This document shows, piece after piece, positions 34,281-45,705 of a stretch of DNA of 64,000 nucleotides. Positions within the stretch are counted from its first letter, which is position 1; the number at the start of each line of letters is the position of its first letter. The stretch spans positions 40,001 through 104,000 of the forward strand of contig NW_027102738.1 in the NCBI RefSeq assembly GCF_036373705.1, given 5' to 3'. This stretch comes from Amia ocellicauda. Its lineage: Eukaryota > Chordata > Actinopteri > Amiiformes > Amiidae. The notes under the pieces are model-generated. The model saw nothing but the letters and a program-made list of their open reading frames with translations, was not told where the DNA came from and did no database searches. The translations under genes and the position numbers were made by a program.

Positions 34281-34490
34281 GTCCAATTGCTTTGACAATA
34301 CAAATGAATTGAATTGAGAGGAAGAGAGAGAGAGAGAGAGAGAGAGAAAAAGAGAGAGAGAGACAGACAGACAGACAGCTCAGCGATGACATCACGAGCC
34401 TCTCTCAGCTGACTGCTATGACATCACAGAGCACGTACATTCCGTTGCTTGTCGTCTGTCAACCACTCAGTCACTGCTAGCCAGACTGTC
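34210..34490. repeat. (ATGT)n/(AT)n, LINE-like tail, (GA)n and repeat X next to the 5S array
   Basis: Simple repeats to 34280, the tail with CCAATTGCTTTGACAATAC to about 34318, (GA)n to 34372, then 115 bp of repeat X ending at GCTAGCCAGACTG. The 5S spacer begins at 34491. Confidence 0.7.
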
Positions 34491-34583
34491 CCTAAGACAA
34501 AGTGTACAATACTTCAATTATATCTCCTCCAGACAGATAAAGAGTATTAAGAGCTACGATGAAGTTACCCAGGAGACGTAAAA

Positions 34584-34703
34584 AGCTTGCATCACCTGGT
34601 ATTTCCTGGAGGTCACCCATCCAAGTACTAACCAGGCCCTGGCCCGTTTAGTTTCCAAGGTCTGACGAGATCGGGCAGGTTCAGGACGGTGTGGCCGCAA
34701 GCC
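34584..34703 (-). rRNA. 5S rRNA-like gene, copy 1
   Basis: Box C class 2, 5-T terminator. Carries GGTTAG (vertebrate-type U73), as do copies 4, 22, 25, 28 and 31. First unit after repeat X. Confidence 0.7.
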
Positions 34704-34911
34704 GAGATGCCTGGCTGCATGATGTCTCTTAAAGGCTGACGGGTGTTGACGGAACTTCCAGCAAATAAAAAAAGAAAAATGGAGGGAAAAATATCAGTTC
34801 AGCAAAGGGTGTTGAAAGTAGCCGGGTACGTGTACATTTCTTCAATTATATCTCCTCCAGACAGAAAGAGAGTATTAAGATCTACGATGATGTTACCCAG
34901 GAGACATATAA

Positions 34912-35030
34912 AGCTTGCAGCACCTGGTATTTCCAGGAGGTCACCCATCCAAGTGCTGACCAGGCCCTGCTCTGTTTAGCTTCCGAGATCTGATGAGATC
35001 GGTCGCGTTCAGGACGGCGTGGCCGCAAGC
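34912..35030 (-). rRNA. 5S rRNA-like gene, copy 2
   Basis: Class 2; only TTT before an A at the 3' end, so termination may be weak. Private changes near GACCGATC and in box A. Confidence 0.65.
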
Positions 35031-35246
35031 CGAGAGGCCTGGCAGCATGATGTCTCTTAAAGGCGGGCGGGTTTTGACGGACCTTCCAGCAAAAAAAAAA
35101 AGAAAAAAGAAAAATGGAGGGAAAAATATCAGTGCAGCAAAGGGTGTTGAAAGTTGCCGGGTACGTGTACATTTCTTCAATTGTATCTTCTCCTGACAGA
35201 AAGAGAGTATTAAGAGCTACGATGAAGTTACCCAGGAGACGTAAAA

Positions 35247-35365
35247 AGCTTGCAGTACCTAGTTTTTCCAGGAGGTCACCAATCCAAATACTGACCAGGT
35301 CCTGCCACATTTTGCTTCCTAGATCTGACAAGATCGGGCGCGTTCAGGACGGTGTGGCCGCAAGC
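35247..35365 (-). rRNA. 5S rRNA-like gene, copy 3
   Basis: Class 2 with many private changes (box A reads AAGCAAAATG); the most degenerate copy at this end, probably a pseudogene. Confidence 0.55.
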
Positions 35366-35578
35366 CAAAAAGCCTGGCTGCATGATGTCTCTTAAAGGCT
35401 GGCGGGTATTGACGGAACTTCCAGCAAAAAAAAAAAAAAAGAAAAACGGAGGGAAAAATATCAGTGCAGCAAAGGATGTTGAAAGTAGCCGGGTACGTGT
35501 ACAATTCTTCAATTATATCTCCTCCAGACTGAAAGAGAGTATTAAGAGCTACGATGAAGTTACACAGGATAAGTAAAA

Positions 35579-35697
35579 AGCTTGCATCACCTGGTATTTC
35601 CAGGAGGTCACCCATCCAAGTACTAACCAGGCCCTGGCCCGTTTAGTTTCCAAGGTCTGACGAGATCGGGCGCGTTCAGGACGGTGTGGCCGCAAGC
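35579..35697 (-). rRNA. 5S rRNA-like gene, copy 4
   Basis: Class 2, 5 T; close to copies 25 and 31. Confidence 0.7.
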
Positions 35698-35912
35698 CAA
35701 GAGGCCTGGCTGCATGATGTCTCTAAATGGCTGGAGGGTATTGACAGAACTTCCAGCAAAAAAAAATGAAAAAAGAAAAATGGAGGGAGAAATATCCGTG
35801 CAGCAAAGGGTGTTAAAAGTAGCCGGGTACGTGTACAATACTTCAATTATATCTCCTCCAGACAGAAAAAGAGAATGAAGAGCTATGATAAAGTTACCCA
35901 GGAGACGTAAAA

Positions 35913-36031
35913 AGCTTGCAGCACCAGGTATTTCCACGAGTTCTCACATTCAAGTACTGACCAGGCCCTGCCCCGTTTAGCTTCCCAGATCTGATGAGAT
36001 CGGGCGCATTCAGGACAATGTGTCCGCATGC
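35913..36031 (-). rRNA. 5S rRNA-like gene, copy 5
   Basis: Type A of the 4-unit repeat: class 3 box C and 5' end GCATGCGG, which breaks the first stem. Confidence 0.6.
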
Positions 36032-36247
36032 CAAGAGGCTTGGCTGCATGATGTCTCTTAAAGGCTGGAGGATATTGACGGAACTTCCAGCAAAATAATG
36101 AAGAAAAAATAACAATGGAGGGAAAAATATCAGTGCAGCAAAGGGTGTTGAAAGTAACCGGGTACCTGTACAATACTTCAAATATATCTCCTCCAGACAG
36201 AAAGAGAGTATTAAGAGCTACGATAAAGTTACCCAGCAGACGTAAAA

Positions 36248-36366
36248 AGCTGGCAGCACCTGGTATTTCCAGGAGATCTCCCATCCAAGTACTGACCAGG
36301 TCCTGCCCCGTTTCGTTTCCGAGATCTGACGAGATCGGGCGCGTTCAGGTCTGTGTGTCCGCAAGC
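36248..36366 (-). rRNA. 5S rRNA-like gene, copy 6
   Basis: Type B: class 1 box C, 3' end GCCAGC, box A AAACGAAACG. Confidence 0.65.
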
Positions 36367-36581
36367 CGAGATGCCTGGTTGCATGATGTCTCTTAAAGGC
36401 TGGCGGATATTGATGGAACTTCCAGAAAAAATAAAAAATAAAAAGAAAAATGGCGGGAAAAATATCAGTGCAGCAAAGGGTGTTGAAAGTAGCCGGGTAC
36501 GTGTACAAAACCTCAATTATAACACCTCCAGACAGAAAGAGAGTATTAAGAGCTACAATGAAGTTACTCAGGAGACTAAAA

Positions 36582-36700
36582 AGCTTGCAGCACCAGGTAT
36601 TTCCAGGAGGTCTCCCATCCAAGTATTGACCAGGCCCTGCCCCGTTTAGCTTCCAAGATCTGACAAGATCGGGCACGTTCAGGACGGTGTGGACACAAGC
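36582..36700 (-). rRNA. 5S rRNA-like gene, copy 7
   Basis: Type C: class 1 box C, 5' end GCTTGTGTCC, CTTGTCAGATCTTGG in the middle. Confidence 0.65.
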
Positions 36701-36913
36701 CGAGAGGCCTGGCTGCATGATGTCTCTTAATGGTTGGCGGGTATTGACGGAACTTCCAGCAAAAAAAAAAAAAAAGAAAAACGGAGGGAAAAATATCAGT
36801 GCAGCAAAGGATGTTGAAAGTAGCCAGGTACGTGTACAATACTTCAATTATATCTCCTCCAGACAGAAAGAGAGTATTAAGAGCTACGATAAAGTTACCC
36901 AGGAGACGTAAAA

Positions 36914-37032
36914 AGCTTACAGAACCAGGTATTTCCAGGAGGTCCCACATTCAAGTAATGACCAGGCCCTGCCCCGTTTAGCTTCCGAGATCTGACGAGA
37001 TGGGGTGCGTTCAGGACGGTGTGGTTGCAAGC
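36914..37032 (-). rRNA. 5S rRNA-like gene, copy 8
   Basis: Type D: class 4 box C, 5' end GCTTGCAACC, 3' GTTCTGTAAGC. Confidence 0.6.
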
Positions 37033-37246
37033 CAAGAGGCCTGGCTGCATGATGTCTCTAAATGGCTGGAGGGTATTGACAGAACTTCCAGCAAAAAAAA
37101 ATGAAAAAAGAAAAATGGAGGGAGAAATATCCGTGCAGCAAAGGGTGTTAAAAGTAGCCGGGTACGTGTACAATACTTCAATTATATCTCCTCCAGACAG
37201 AAAGAGAGTATAAAGAGCTACGATGAAGTTACCCAGGAGACGTAAA

Positions 37247-37365
37247 AGCTTGCAGCACCAGGTATTTCTAGGAGGTCTCACATTCAAGTACTGACCAGGT
37301 CCTGCCCCGTTTAGCTTCCGAGATCTGATGAGTTCGGGCGCGTTCAGGACAATGTGTCCGCATGC
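37247..37365 (-). rRNA. 5S rRNA-like gene, copy 9
   Basis: Type A, class 3, 4-T terminator. Confidence 0.6.
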
Positions 37366-37581
37366 CAAGAGGCCTGGCTGCATGATGTCTCTTAAAGGCT
37401 GGAGGATATTGACGGAACTTCCAGCAAAATAATGAAGAAAAAATAACAATGGAGGGAAAAATATCAGTGCAGCAAAGGGTGTTGAAAGTAACCGGGTACC
37501 TGTACAATACTTCAATTATATCTCCTCCAGACTGAAAGAGAGTATTAAGAGCTACGATAAAGTTACCCAGCAGACGTAAAA

Positions 37582-37700
37582 AGCTGGCAGCACCTGGTAT
37601 TTCCAGGAGATCTCCCATCCAAGTACTGACCAGGTCCTGCCCCGTTTCGTTTCCGAGATCTGACGAGATCGGGCGCGTTCAGGTCTGTGTGTCCGCAAGC
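37582..37700 (-). rRNA. 5S rRNA-like gene, copy 10
   Basis: Type B; matches copies 6, 14 and 18 almost exactly. Confidence 0.65.
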
Positions 37701-37915
37701 CGAGATGCCTGGTTGCATGATGTCTCTTAAAGGCTGGCGGATATTGATGGAACTTCCAGAAAAAATAAAAAATAAAAAGAAAAATGGCGGGAAAAATATC
37801 AGTGCAGCAAAGGGTGTTGAAAGTAGCCGGGTACGTGTACAAATCCTCAATTATAACACCTCCAGACAGAAAGAGAGTATTAAGAGCTACAATGAAGTTA
37901 CTCAGGAGACTAAAA

Positions 37916-38034
37916 AGCTTGCAGCACCAGGTATTTCCAGGAGGTCTCCCATCCAAGTATTGACCAGGCCCTGCCCCGTTTAGCTTCCAAGATCTGACAA
38001 GATCGGGCACGTTCAGGACGGTGTGGACACAAGC
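37916..38034 (-). rRNA. 5S rRNA-like gene, copy 11
   Basis: Type C, class 1, 5 T. Confidence 0.65.
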
Positions 38035-38248
38035 CGAGAGGCCTGGCTGCATGATGTCTCTTAATGGTTGGCGGGTATTGACGGAACTTCCAGCAAAAAA
38101 AAAAAAAAAAGAAAAACGGAGGGAAAAATATCAGTGCAGCAAAGGATGTTGAAAGTAGCCAGGTACGTGTACAATACTTCAATTATATCTCCTCCAGACA
38201 GAAAGAGAGTATTAAGAGCTACGATAAAGTTACCCAGGAGACGTAAAA

Positions 38249-38367
38249 AGCTTGCAGAACCAGGTATTTCCAGGAGGTCCCACATTCAAGTAATGACCAG
38301 GCCCTGCCCCGTTTAGCTTCCGAGATCTGACGAGATGGGGTGCGTTCAGGACGGTGTGGTTGCAAGC
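38249..38367 (-). rRNA. 5S rRNA-like gene, copy 12
   Basis: Type D, class 4. Confidence 0.6.
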
Positions 38368-38581
38368 CAAGAGGCCTGGCTGCATGATGTCTCTAAATGG
38401 CTGGAGGGTATTGACAGAACTTCCAGCAAAAAAAAATGAAAAAAGAAAAATGGAGGGAGAAATATCCGTGCAGCAAAGGGTGTTAAAAGTAGCCGGGTAC
38501 GTGTACAATACTTCAATTATATCTCCTCCAGACAGAAAGAGAGTATAAAGAGCTACGATGAAGTTACCCAGGAGACGTAAA

Positions 38582-38700
38582 AGCTTGCAGCACCAGGTAT
38601 TTCTAGGAGGTCTCACATTCAAGTACTGACCAGGTCCTGCCCCGTTTAGCTTCCGAGATCTGATGAGTTCGGGCGCGTTCAGGACAATGTGTCCGCATGC
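38582..38700 (-). rRNA. 5S rRNA-like gene, copy 13
   Basis: Type A, class 3, 4 T. Confidence 0.6.
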
Positions 38701-38916
38701 CAAGAGGCCTGGCTGCATGATGTCTCTTAAAGGCTGGAGGATATTGACGGAACTTCCAGCAAAATAATGAAGAAAAAATAACAATGGAGGGAAAAATATC
38801 AGTGCAGCAAAGGGTGTTGAAAGTAACCGGGTACCTGTACAATACTTCAATTATATCTCCTCCAGACTGAAAGAGAGTATTAAGAGCTACGATAAAGTTA
38901 CCCAGCAGACGTAAAA

Positions 38917-39035
38917 AGCTGGCAGCACCTGGTATTTCCAGGAGATCTCCCATCCAAGTACTGACCAGGTCCTGCCCCGTTTCGTTTCCGAGATCTGACG
39001 AGATCGGGCGCGTTCAGGTCTGTGTGTCCGCAAGC
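38917..39035 (-). rRNA. 5S rRNA-like gene, copy 14
   Basis: Type B, class 1. Confidence 0.65.
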
Positions 39036-39250
39036 CGAGATGCCTGGTTGCATGATGTCTCTTAAAGGCTGGCGGATATTGATGGAACTTCCAGAAAAAA
39101 TAAAAAATAAAAAGAAAAATGGCGGGAAAAATATCAGTGCAGCAAAGGGTGTTGAAAGTAGCCGGGTACGTGTACAAATCCTCAATTATAACACCTCCAG
39201 ACAGAAAGAGAGTATTAAGAGCTACAATGAAGTTACTCAGGAGACTAAAA

Positions 39251-39369
39251 AGCTTGCAGCACCAGGTATTTCCAGGAGGTCTCCCATCCAAGTATTGACC
39301 AGGCCCTGCCCCGTTTAGCTTCCAAGATCTGACAAGATCGGGCACGTTCAGGACGGTGTGGACACAAGC
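39251..39369 (-). rRNA. 5S rRNA-like gene, copy 15
   Basis: Type C, class 1. Confidence 0.65.
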
Positions 39370-39582
39370 CGAGAGGCCTGGCTGCATGATGTCTCTTAAT
39401 GGTTGGCGGGTATTGACGGAACTTCCAGCAAAAAAAAAAAAAAAGAAAAACGGAGGGAAAAATATCAGTGCAGCAAAGGATGTTGAAAGTAGCCAGGTAC
39501 GTGTACAATACTTCAATTATATCTCCTCCAGACAGAAAGAGAGTATTAAGAGCTACGATAAAGTTACCCAGGAGACGTAAAA

Positions 39583-39701
39583 AGCTTGCAGAACCAGGTA
39601 TTTCCAGGAGGTCCCACATTCAAGTAATGACCAGGCCCTGCCCCGTTTAGCTTCCGAGATCTGACGAGATGGGGTGCGTTCAGGACGGTGTGGTTGCAAG
39701 C
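39583..39701 (-). rRNA. 5S rRNA-like gene, copy 16
   Basis: Type D, class 4. Confidence 0.6.
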
Positions 39702-39915
39702 CAAGAGGCCTGGCTGCATGATGTCTCTAAATGGCTGGAGAGTATTGACAGAACTTCCAGCAAAAAAAAATGAAAAAAGAAAAATGGAGGGAGAAATATC
39801 CGTGCAGCAAAGGGTGTTAAAAGTAGCCGGGTACGTGTACAATACTTCAATTATATCTCCTCCAGACAGAAAGAGACTATAAAGAGCTACGATGAAGTTA
39901 CCCAGGAGACGTAAA

Positions 39916-40034
39916 AGCTTGCAGCACCAGGTATTTCTAGGAGGTCTCACATTCAAGTACTGACCAGGTCCTGCCCCGTTTAGCTTCCGAGATCTGATGA
40001 GTTCGGGCGCGTTCAGGACAATGTGTCCGCATGC
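39916..40034 (-). rRNA. 5S rRNA-like gene, copy 17
   Basis: Type A, class 3, 4 T; last type A of the 4-unit series. Confidence 0.6.
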
Positions 40035-40250
40035 CAAGAGGCCTGGCTGCATGATGTCTCTTAAAGGCTGGAGGATATTGACGGAACTTCCAGCAAAATA
40101 ATGAAGAAAAAATAACAATGGAGGGAAAAATATCAGTGCAGCAAAGGGTGTTGAAAGTAACCGGGTACCTGTACAATACTTCAATTATATCTCCTCCAGA
40201 CTGAAAGAGAGTATTAAGAGCTACGATAAAGTTACCCAGCAGACGTAAAA

Positions 40251-40369
40251 AGCTGGCAGCACCTGGTATTTCCAGGAGATCTCCCATCCAAGTACTGACC
40301 AGGTCCTGCCCCGTTTCGTTTCCGAGATCTGACGAGATCGGGCGCGTTCAGGTCTGTGTGTCCGCAAGC
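40251..40369 (-). rRNA. 5S rRNA-like gene, copy 18
   Basis: Type B, class 1. Confidence 0.65.
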
Positions 40370-40584
40370 CGAGATGCCTGGTTGCATGATGTCTCTTAAA
40401 GGCTGGCGGATATTGATGGAACTTCCAGAAAAAATAAAAAATAAAAAGAAGAATGGCGGGAAAAATATCAGTGCAGCAAAGGGTGTTGAAAGTAGCCGGG
40501 TACGTGTACAAATCCTCAATTATAACACCTCCAGACAGAAAGAGAGTATTAAGAGCTACAATGAAGTTACTCAGGAGACTAAAA

Positions 40585-40703
40585 AGCTTGCAGCACCAGG
40601 TATTTCCAGGAGGTCTCCCATCCAAGTATTGACCAGGCCCTGCCCCGTTTAGCTTCCAAGATCTGACAAGATCGGGCACGTTCAGGTCTGTGTGTCCGCA
40701 AGC
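40585..40703 (-). rRNA. 5S rRNA-like gene, copy 19
   Basis: Type C in its 3' two thirds but type B at its 5' end (GCTTGCGGACACACAGACC); a recombinant that marks the end of the 4-unit series. Confidence 0.65.
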
Positions 40704-40919
40704 CTAGAGAGCTGGCTGCATGATGTCTCTTAAAGGCTGGAGGGTATTGACGGAACTTCCGGCCAAAAAAAAAAGAAAAAAGAAAAATGGAGGGAAAAAT
40801 ATCAGTGCATCAAAGGGTGTTGAAAGTAGCCGGGTACGTGTACAATTCTTCAATTATATCTCCTCCAGACTGAAAGAGAGTATTACGAGCTACGATGAAG
40901 TTACCCAAGAGACGTATAA

Positions 40920-41038
40920 AGCTTGCAGCACCTGGTATTTCCAGAAGGTCACCCATCCAAGTACTGACCAGGACCTGCCCCGTTCAGCTTACGCGATCTG
41001 ACGAGATCGAGCGCGTTCAGGACGGTGTGGACAGAAGC
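40920..41038 (-). rRNA. 5S rRNA-like gene, copy 20
   Basis: Class 2, 3-T terminator, 5' end GCTTCTGTCC; private change CGCGTAAGCTG before box A. Confidence 0.6.
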
Positions 41039-41251
41039 CGAGAGGCCTGGCTGCATGATGTCTCTTAATGGTTGGCGGGTATTGACGGAACTTCCAGCAA
41101 AAAAAAAAAAAAAGAAAAACGGAGGGAAAAATATCAGTGCAGCAAAGGATGTTGAAAGTAGCCAGGTACGTGTACAATACTTCAATTATATCTCCTCCAC
41201 ACAGAAAGAGAGTATTAAGAGCTACGATAAAGTTACCCAGGAGACGTAAAA

Positions 41252-41370
41252 AGCTTGCAGAACCAGGTATTTCCAGGAGGTCCCACATTCAAGTAATGAC
41301 CAGGCCCTGCCCCGTTTAGCTTCCGAGATCTGACGAGATGGGGCGCGTTCAGGACAGTGTGGTTGCAAGC
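41252..41370 (-). rRNA. 5S rRNA-like gene, copy 21
   Basis: Type D-like, class 4; twin of copy 27, 1999 bp away. Confidence 0.6.
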
Positions 41371-41584
41371 CAAGAGGCCTGGCTGTATGATGTCTCTTAA
41401 AGGCTGGAGGGTATTGATGGAACTTCCAGCAAAAAAAAAAAAAAAAGAAAAACGGAGGGAAAAATATCAGTGCAGCAAAGGGTGTTGAAAGTAGCCGGGT
41501 ACGTGTACAATTCTTCAATTATATCTCCTCCAGACTGAAAGAGAGTATTAAGAGCTACGATGAAGTTACACAGGATACGTAAAA

Positions 41585-41703
41585 AGCTTGCTTCACCTGG
41601 TATTTCCAGGAGGTCACCCATCCAAGTACTAACCAGGCCCTGTCCCGTTTAGTTTCCAAGGTCTGACGAGATCGGGCACGTTCAGGACGGTGTGGCCGCA
41701 AGC
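41585..41703 (-). rRNA. 5S rRNA-like gene, copy 22
   Basis: Class 2, 3' GGTGAAGCAAGC; twin of copy 28. Confidence 0.65.
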
Positions 41704-41917
41704 CAAGAGGTCTGGCTGCATGATGTCTCTAAATGGCTGGAGGGTATTGACAGAACTTCCAGCAAAAAAAAATGAAAAAAGAAAAATGGAGGGAAAAATA
41801 TCAGTGCAGCAAAGGGTGTTAAAAGTAGCCGGGTACGTGTACAATACTTCAATTATATCTCCTCCAGACAGAAAGAGAGTATAAAGAGCTACGATGAAGT
41901 TACCCAGGAGACTAAAA

Positions 41918-42036
41918 AGCTTGCAGCACCAGGTATTTCCAGGAGGTCTCCCATCCAAGTATTGACCAGGCCCTGCCCCGTTTAGCTTCCAAGATCTGAC
42001 AAGATTGGGCACGTTCAGGTCAGTGTGGCCGCAAGC
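41918..42036 (-). rRNA. 5S rRNA-like gene, copy 23
   Basis: Type C-like, class 1, CCAATCTTGTC; twin of copy 29. Confidence 0.65.
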
Positions 42037-42252
42037 CTAGAGAGCTGGCTGCATGATGTCTCTTAAAGGCTGGAGGGTATTGACGGAACTTCCGGCAAAA
42101 AAAAAAAGAAAAAAGAAAAATGGAGGGAAAAATATCAGTGCAGCAAAGGGTGTTGAAAGTAGCCGGGTACGTGTACAATTCTTCAATTATATCTCCTCCA
42201 GACTGAAAGAGAGTATTACGAGCTACGATGAAGTTACCCAAGAGACGTATAA

Positions 42253-42371
42253 AGCTTGCAGCACCTGGTATCTCCAGAAGGTCACCCATCCAAGTACTGA
42301 TCAGGACCTGCCCCGTTTAGCTTCCGAGATCTGACGAGATGGGGCGCGTTCAGGACGGTGTGGTTGCAAGC
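42253..42371 (-). rRNA. 5S rRNA-like gene, copy 24
   Basis: Class 2, 3-T terminator, 5' end GCTTGCAACC; twin of copy 30. Confidence 0.65.
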
Positions 42372-42585
42372 CAAGAGGCCTGGCTGTATGATGTCTCTTA
42401 AAGGCTGGAGGGTATTGATGGAACTTCCAGCAAAAAAAAAAAAAAAAGAAAAACGGAGGGAAAAATATCAGTGCAGCAAAGGGTGTTGAAAGTAGCCGGG
42501 TACGTGTACAATTCTTCAATTATATCTCCTCCAGACTGAAAGAGAGTATTAAGAGCTACGATGAAGTTACACAGGATACGTAAAA

Positions 42586-42704
42586 AGCTTGCATCACCTG
42601 GTATTTCCAGGAGGTCACCCATCCAAGTACTAACCAGGCCCTGGCCCGTTTAGTTTCCAAGGTCTGACGAGATCGGGCGCGTTCAGGACGGTGTGGCCGC
42701 AAGC
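42586..42704 (-). rRNA. 5S rRNA-like gene, copy 25
   Basis: Class 2, U73 type; twin of copy 31. Confidence 0.7.
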
Positions 42705-42918
42705 CAAGAGGCCTGGCTGCATGATGTCTCTAAATGGCTGGAGGGTATTGACAGAACTTCCAGCAAAAAAAAATGAAAAAAGAAAAATGGAGGGAAAAAT
42801 ATCAGTGCAGCAAAGGGTGTTAAAAGTAGCCGGGTACGTGTACAATACTTCAATTATATCTCCTCCAGACAGAAAGAGAGTATAAAGAGCTACGATGAAG
42901 TTACCCAGGAGACGTAAA

Positions 42919-43037
42919 AGCTTGCAGCACCAGGTTTTTCTAGGAGGTCTCACATTCAAGTACTGACCAGGTCCTGCCCCGTTTAGCTTCCGAGATCTGA
43001 TGAGTTCGGGCGCGTTCAGGACAATGTGTCCGCATGC
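42919..43037 (-). rRNA. 5S rRNA-like gene, copy 26
   Basis: Type A, class 3, 4 T; a lone type A outside the 4-unit series. Confidence 0.6.
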
Positions 43038-43250
43038 CAAGAGGCCAGGCTGCATGATGTCTCTTAAAGGCTGGCGGGTATTGACGGAACTTCCAGCAAA
43101 AAAAAAAAAAAAGAAAAACGGAGGGAAAAATATCAGTGCAGCAAAGGATGTTGAAAGTAGCCAGGTACGTGTACAATACTTCAATTATATCTCCTCTACA
43201 CAGAAAGAGAGTATTAAGAGCTACGATAAAGTTACCCAGGAGACGTAAAA

Positions 43251-43369
43251 AGCTTGCAGAACCAGGTATTTCCAGGAGGTCCCACATTCAAGTAATGACC
43301 AGGCCCTGCCCCGTTTAGCTTCCGAGATCTGACGAGATGGGGCGCGTTCAGGACGGTGTGGTTGCAAGC
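43251..43369 (-). rRNA. 5S rRNA-like gene, copy 27
   Basis: Class 4; duplicate of copy 21. Confidence 0.6.
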
Positions 43370-43583
43370 CAAGAGGCCTGGCTGTATGATGTCTCTTAAA
43401 GGCTGGAGGGTATTGATGGAACTTCCAGCAAAAAAAAAAAAAAAAGAAAAACGGAGGGAAAAATATCAGTGCAGCAAAGGGTGTTGAAAGTAGCCGGGTA
43501 CGTGTACAATTCTTCAATTATATCTCCTCCAGACTGAAAGAGAGTATTAAGAGCTACGATGAAGTTACACAGGATACGTAAAA

Positions 43584-43702
43584 AGCTTGCTTCACCTGGT
43601 ATTTCCAGGAGGTCACCCATCCAAGTACTAACCAGGCCCTGTCCCGTTTAGTTTCCAAGGTCTGACGAGATCGGGCGCGTTCAGGACGGTGTGGCCGCAA
43701 GC
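43584..43702 (-). rRNA. 5S rRNA-like gene, copy 28
   Basis: Class 2; duplicate of copy 22. Confidence 0.65.
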
Positions 43703-43916
43703 CAAGAGGTCTGGCTGCATGATGTCTCTAAATGGCTGGAGGGTATTGACAGAACTTCCAGCAAAAAAAAATGAAAAAAGAAAAATGGAGGGAAAAATAT
43801 CAGTGCAGCAAAGGGTGTTAAAAGTAGCCGGGTACGTGTACAATACTTCAATTATATCTCCTCCAGACAGAAAGAGAGTATAAAGAGCTACGATGAAGTT
43901 ACCCAGGAGACTAAAA

Positions 43917-44035
43917 AGCTTGCAGCACCAGGTATTTCCAGGAGGTCTCCCATCCAAGTATTGACCAGGCCCTGCCCCGTTTAGCTTCCAAGATCTGACA
44001 AGATTGGGCACGTTCAGGTCAGTGTGGCCGCAAGC
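43917..44035 (-). rRNA. 5S rRNA-like gene, copy 29
   Basis: Class 1; duplicate of copy 23. Confidence 0.65.
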
Positions 44036-44251
44036 CTAGAGAGCTGGCTGCATGATGTCTCTTAAAGGCTGGAGGGTATTGACGGAACTTCCGGCAAAAA
44101 AAAAAAGAAAAAAGAAAAATGGAGGGAAAAATATCAGTGCAGCAAAGGGTGTTGAAAGTAGCCGGGTACGTGTACAATTCTTCAATTATATCTCCTCCAG
44201 ACTGAAAGAGAGTATTACGAGCTACGATGAAGTTACCCAAGAGACGTATAA

Positions 44252-44370
44252 AGCTTGCAGCACCTGGTATCTCCAGAAGGTCACCCATCCAAGTACTGAT
44301 CAGGACCTGCCCCGTTTAGCTTCCGAGATCTGACGAGATGGGGCGCGTTCAGGACGGTGTGGTTGCAAGC
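44252..44370 (-). rRNA. 5S rRNA-like gene, copy 30
   Basis: Class 2, 3 T; duplicate of copy 24. Confidence 0.65.
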
Positions 44371-44584
44371 CAAGAGGCCTGGCTGTATGATGTCTCTTAA
44401 AGGCTGGAGGGTATTGATGGAACTTCCAGCAAAAAAAAAAAAAAAAGAAAAACGGAGGGAAAAATATCAGTGCAGCAAAGGGTGTTGAAAGTAGCCGGGT
44501 ACGTGTACAATTCTTCAATTATATCTCCTCCAGACTGAAAGAGAGTATTAAGAGCTACGATGAAGTTACACAGGATACGTAAAA

Positions 44585-44703
44585 AGCTTGCATCACCTGG
44601 TATTTCCAGGAGGTCACCCATCCAAGTACTAACCAGGCCCTGGCCCGTTTAGTTTCCAAGGTCTGACGATATCGGGCGCGTTCAGGACGGTGTGGCCGAA
44701 AGC
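44585..44703 (-). rRNA. 5S rRNA-like gene, copy 31
   Basis: Class 2; duplicate of copy 25 with 5' end GCTTTCGGCC and GATATCGTC. Confidence 0.65.
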
Positions 44704-44919
44704 CGAGAGGCCCGGCTGCATGATGTCTCTTTAGGCTGGTGGGTATTGACGGAACTTCCAGCAAAAAAAAAAAGAAAAAAAGAAAAATGGAGGGAGAAAT
44801 ATCAGTGCAGCAAAGGCTGTTGAAAGTAGCCGGGTACGTGTACAATTCTTCAATAATATCTCCTCCAGACTGAAAGAGAGTATTAAGAGCTACGATGAAG
44901 TTACCCAGGAGACGTAAAA

Positions 44920-45038
44920 AGCTTGCAGCACCTGGTATTTCCAGGAGGTCACCCAACCAAGTACTGGCCAGACCCTGCCCCGTTTAGCTTCCGAGATATG
45001 ATGAGATCAGGCGCGTTCAGGACGGTGTGGCCGCAAGC
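44920..45038 (-). rRNA. 5S rRNA-like gene, copy 32
   Basis: Class 2 (GGTTGGGTGACC), 5 T; GGTCTGGCCAGTAC. Confidence 0.65.
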
Positions 45039-45257
45039 CAAGAGACCTGGCTGCATGATGTCTCTTAAAGGCTGGCAAGTATTGACGGAACTTCCAGCAA
45101 AAAAAAAAAAAAAAAAAATAGAAAAAGGGAGGGATAAATATCAGTGCAGCAAAGGGTGTTGAAAGTAGCCGGGTACATGTACAATTCTTCAATTATATCT
45201 CCTCCAGACAGATAGAGAGTATTAAGAGCTACGATAAAGTTACCCAGGAGACGTAAA

Positions 45258-45376
45258 AGCTTGCAGCACGAGGTATTTCAAGGAGGTCTCACATTCATGT
45301 ACTGACCAGGTCCTGCCCCGTTTAGCTTCCGAGATCTGACGAGATCGGGCGCGTTCAGGATGGTGTGGCCGCAAGC
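45258..45376 (-). rRNA. 5S rRNA-like gene, copy 33
   Basis: Class 3, 4 T; 5' end intact (GCTTGCGGCC). Confidence 0.6.
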
Positions 45377-45586
45377 CAAGATGCCTGGCTGCATGATGTC
45401 TCTTAAAGGCTGGCGGGTATTGACGGAACTGCCAGCAAAAAAAAAAAAGAAAAATAGAGGGAAATATACCAGTGCAGCAAAGGGTGTTGAAAGTAGCCGG
45501 GTACGTGTACAATTCTTCAATTATATCTCCTGGAGACAGAAAGAAAGTTTTAAGAGCTACGATGAAGTTACCCAGGAGACGTAAAA

Positions 45587-45705
45587 AGCTTGCAGCACCT
45601 GGTATTTCCAGGAGGTCACACATCCAAGTACTGACCAGGCCCTGCCCCGTTTAGCTTCCGAAATCTGATATGATCGGGAGCGTTCAGGACGGTGTGACTA
45701 CAAGC
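45587..45705 (-). rRNA. 5S rRNA-like gene, copy 34
   Basis: Class 2 variant (GGATGTGTGACC), 5' end GCTTGTAGTC. Confidence 0.6.

Larger units (their letters stand above)
36040..40700. repeat. 4-unit higher-order repeat (about 1334 bp) in the 5S array
   Basis: Units of types B, C, D and A repeat in order at 36248, 37582, 38917 and 40251 (steps 1334, 1335, 1334), about 3.5 rounds, with only scattered single differences. It ends in recombinant copy 19. Confidence 0.9.
41080..44700. repeat. 6-unit duplication (1999 bp step) in the 5S array
   Basis: Units at 41252, 41585, 41918, 42253 and 42586 recur at 43251, 43584, 43917, 44252 and 44585, keeping private changes such as CCAATCTTGTC and GGTGAAGCAAGC. 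Confidence 0.9.
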
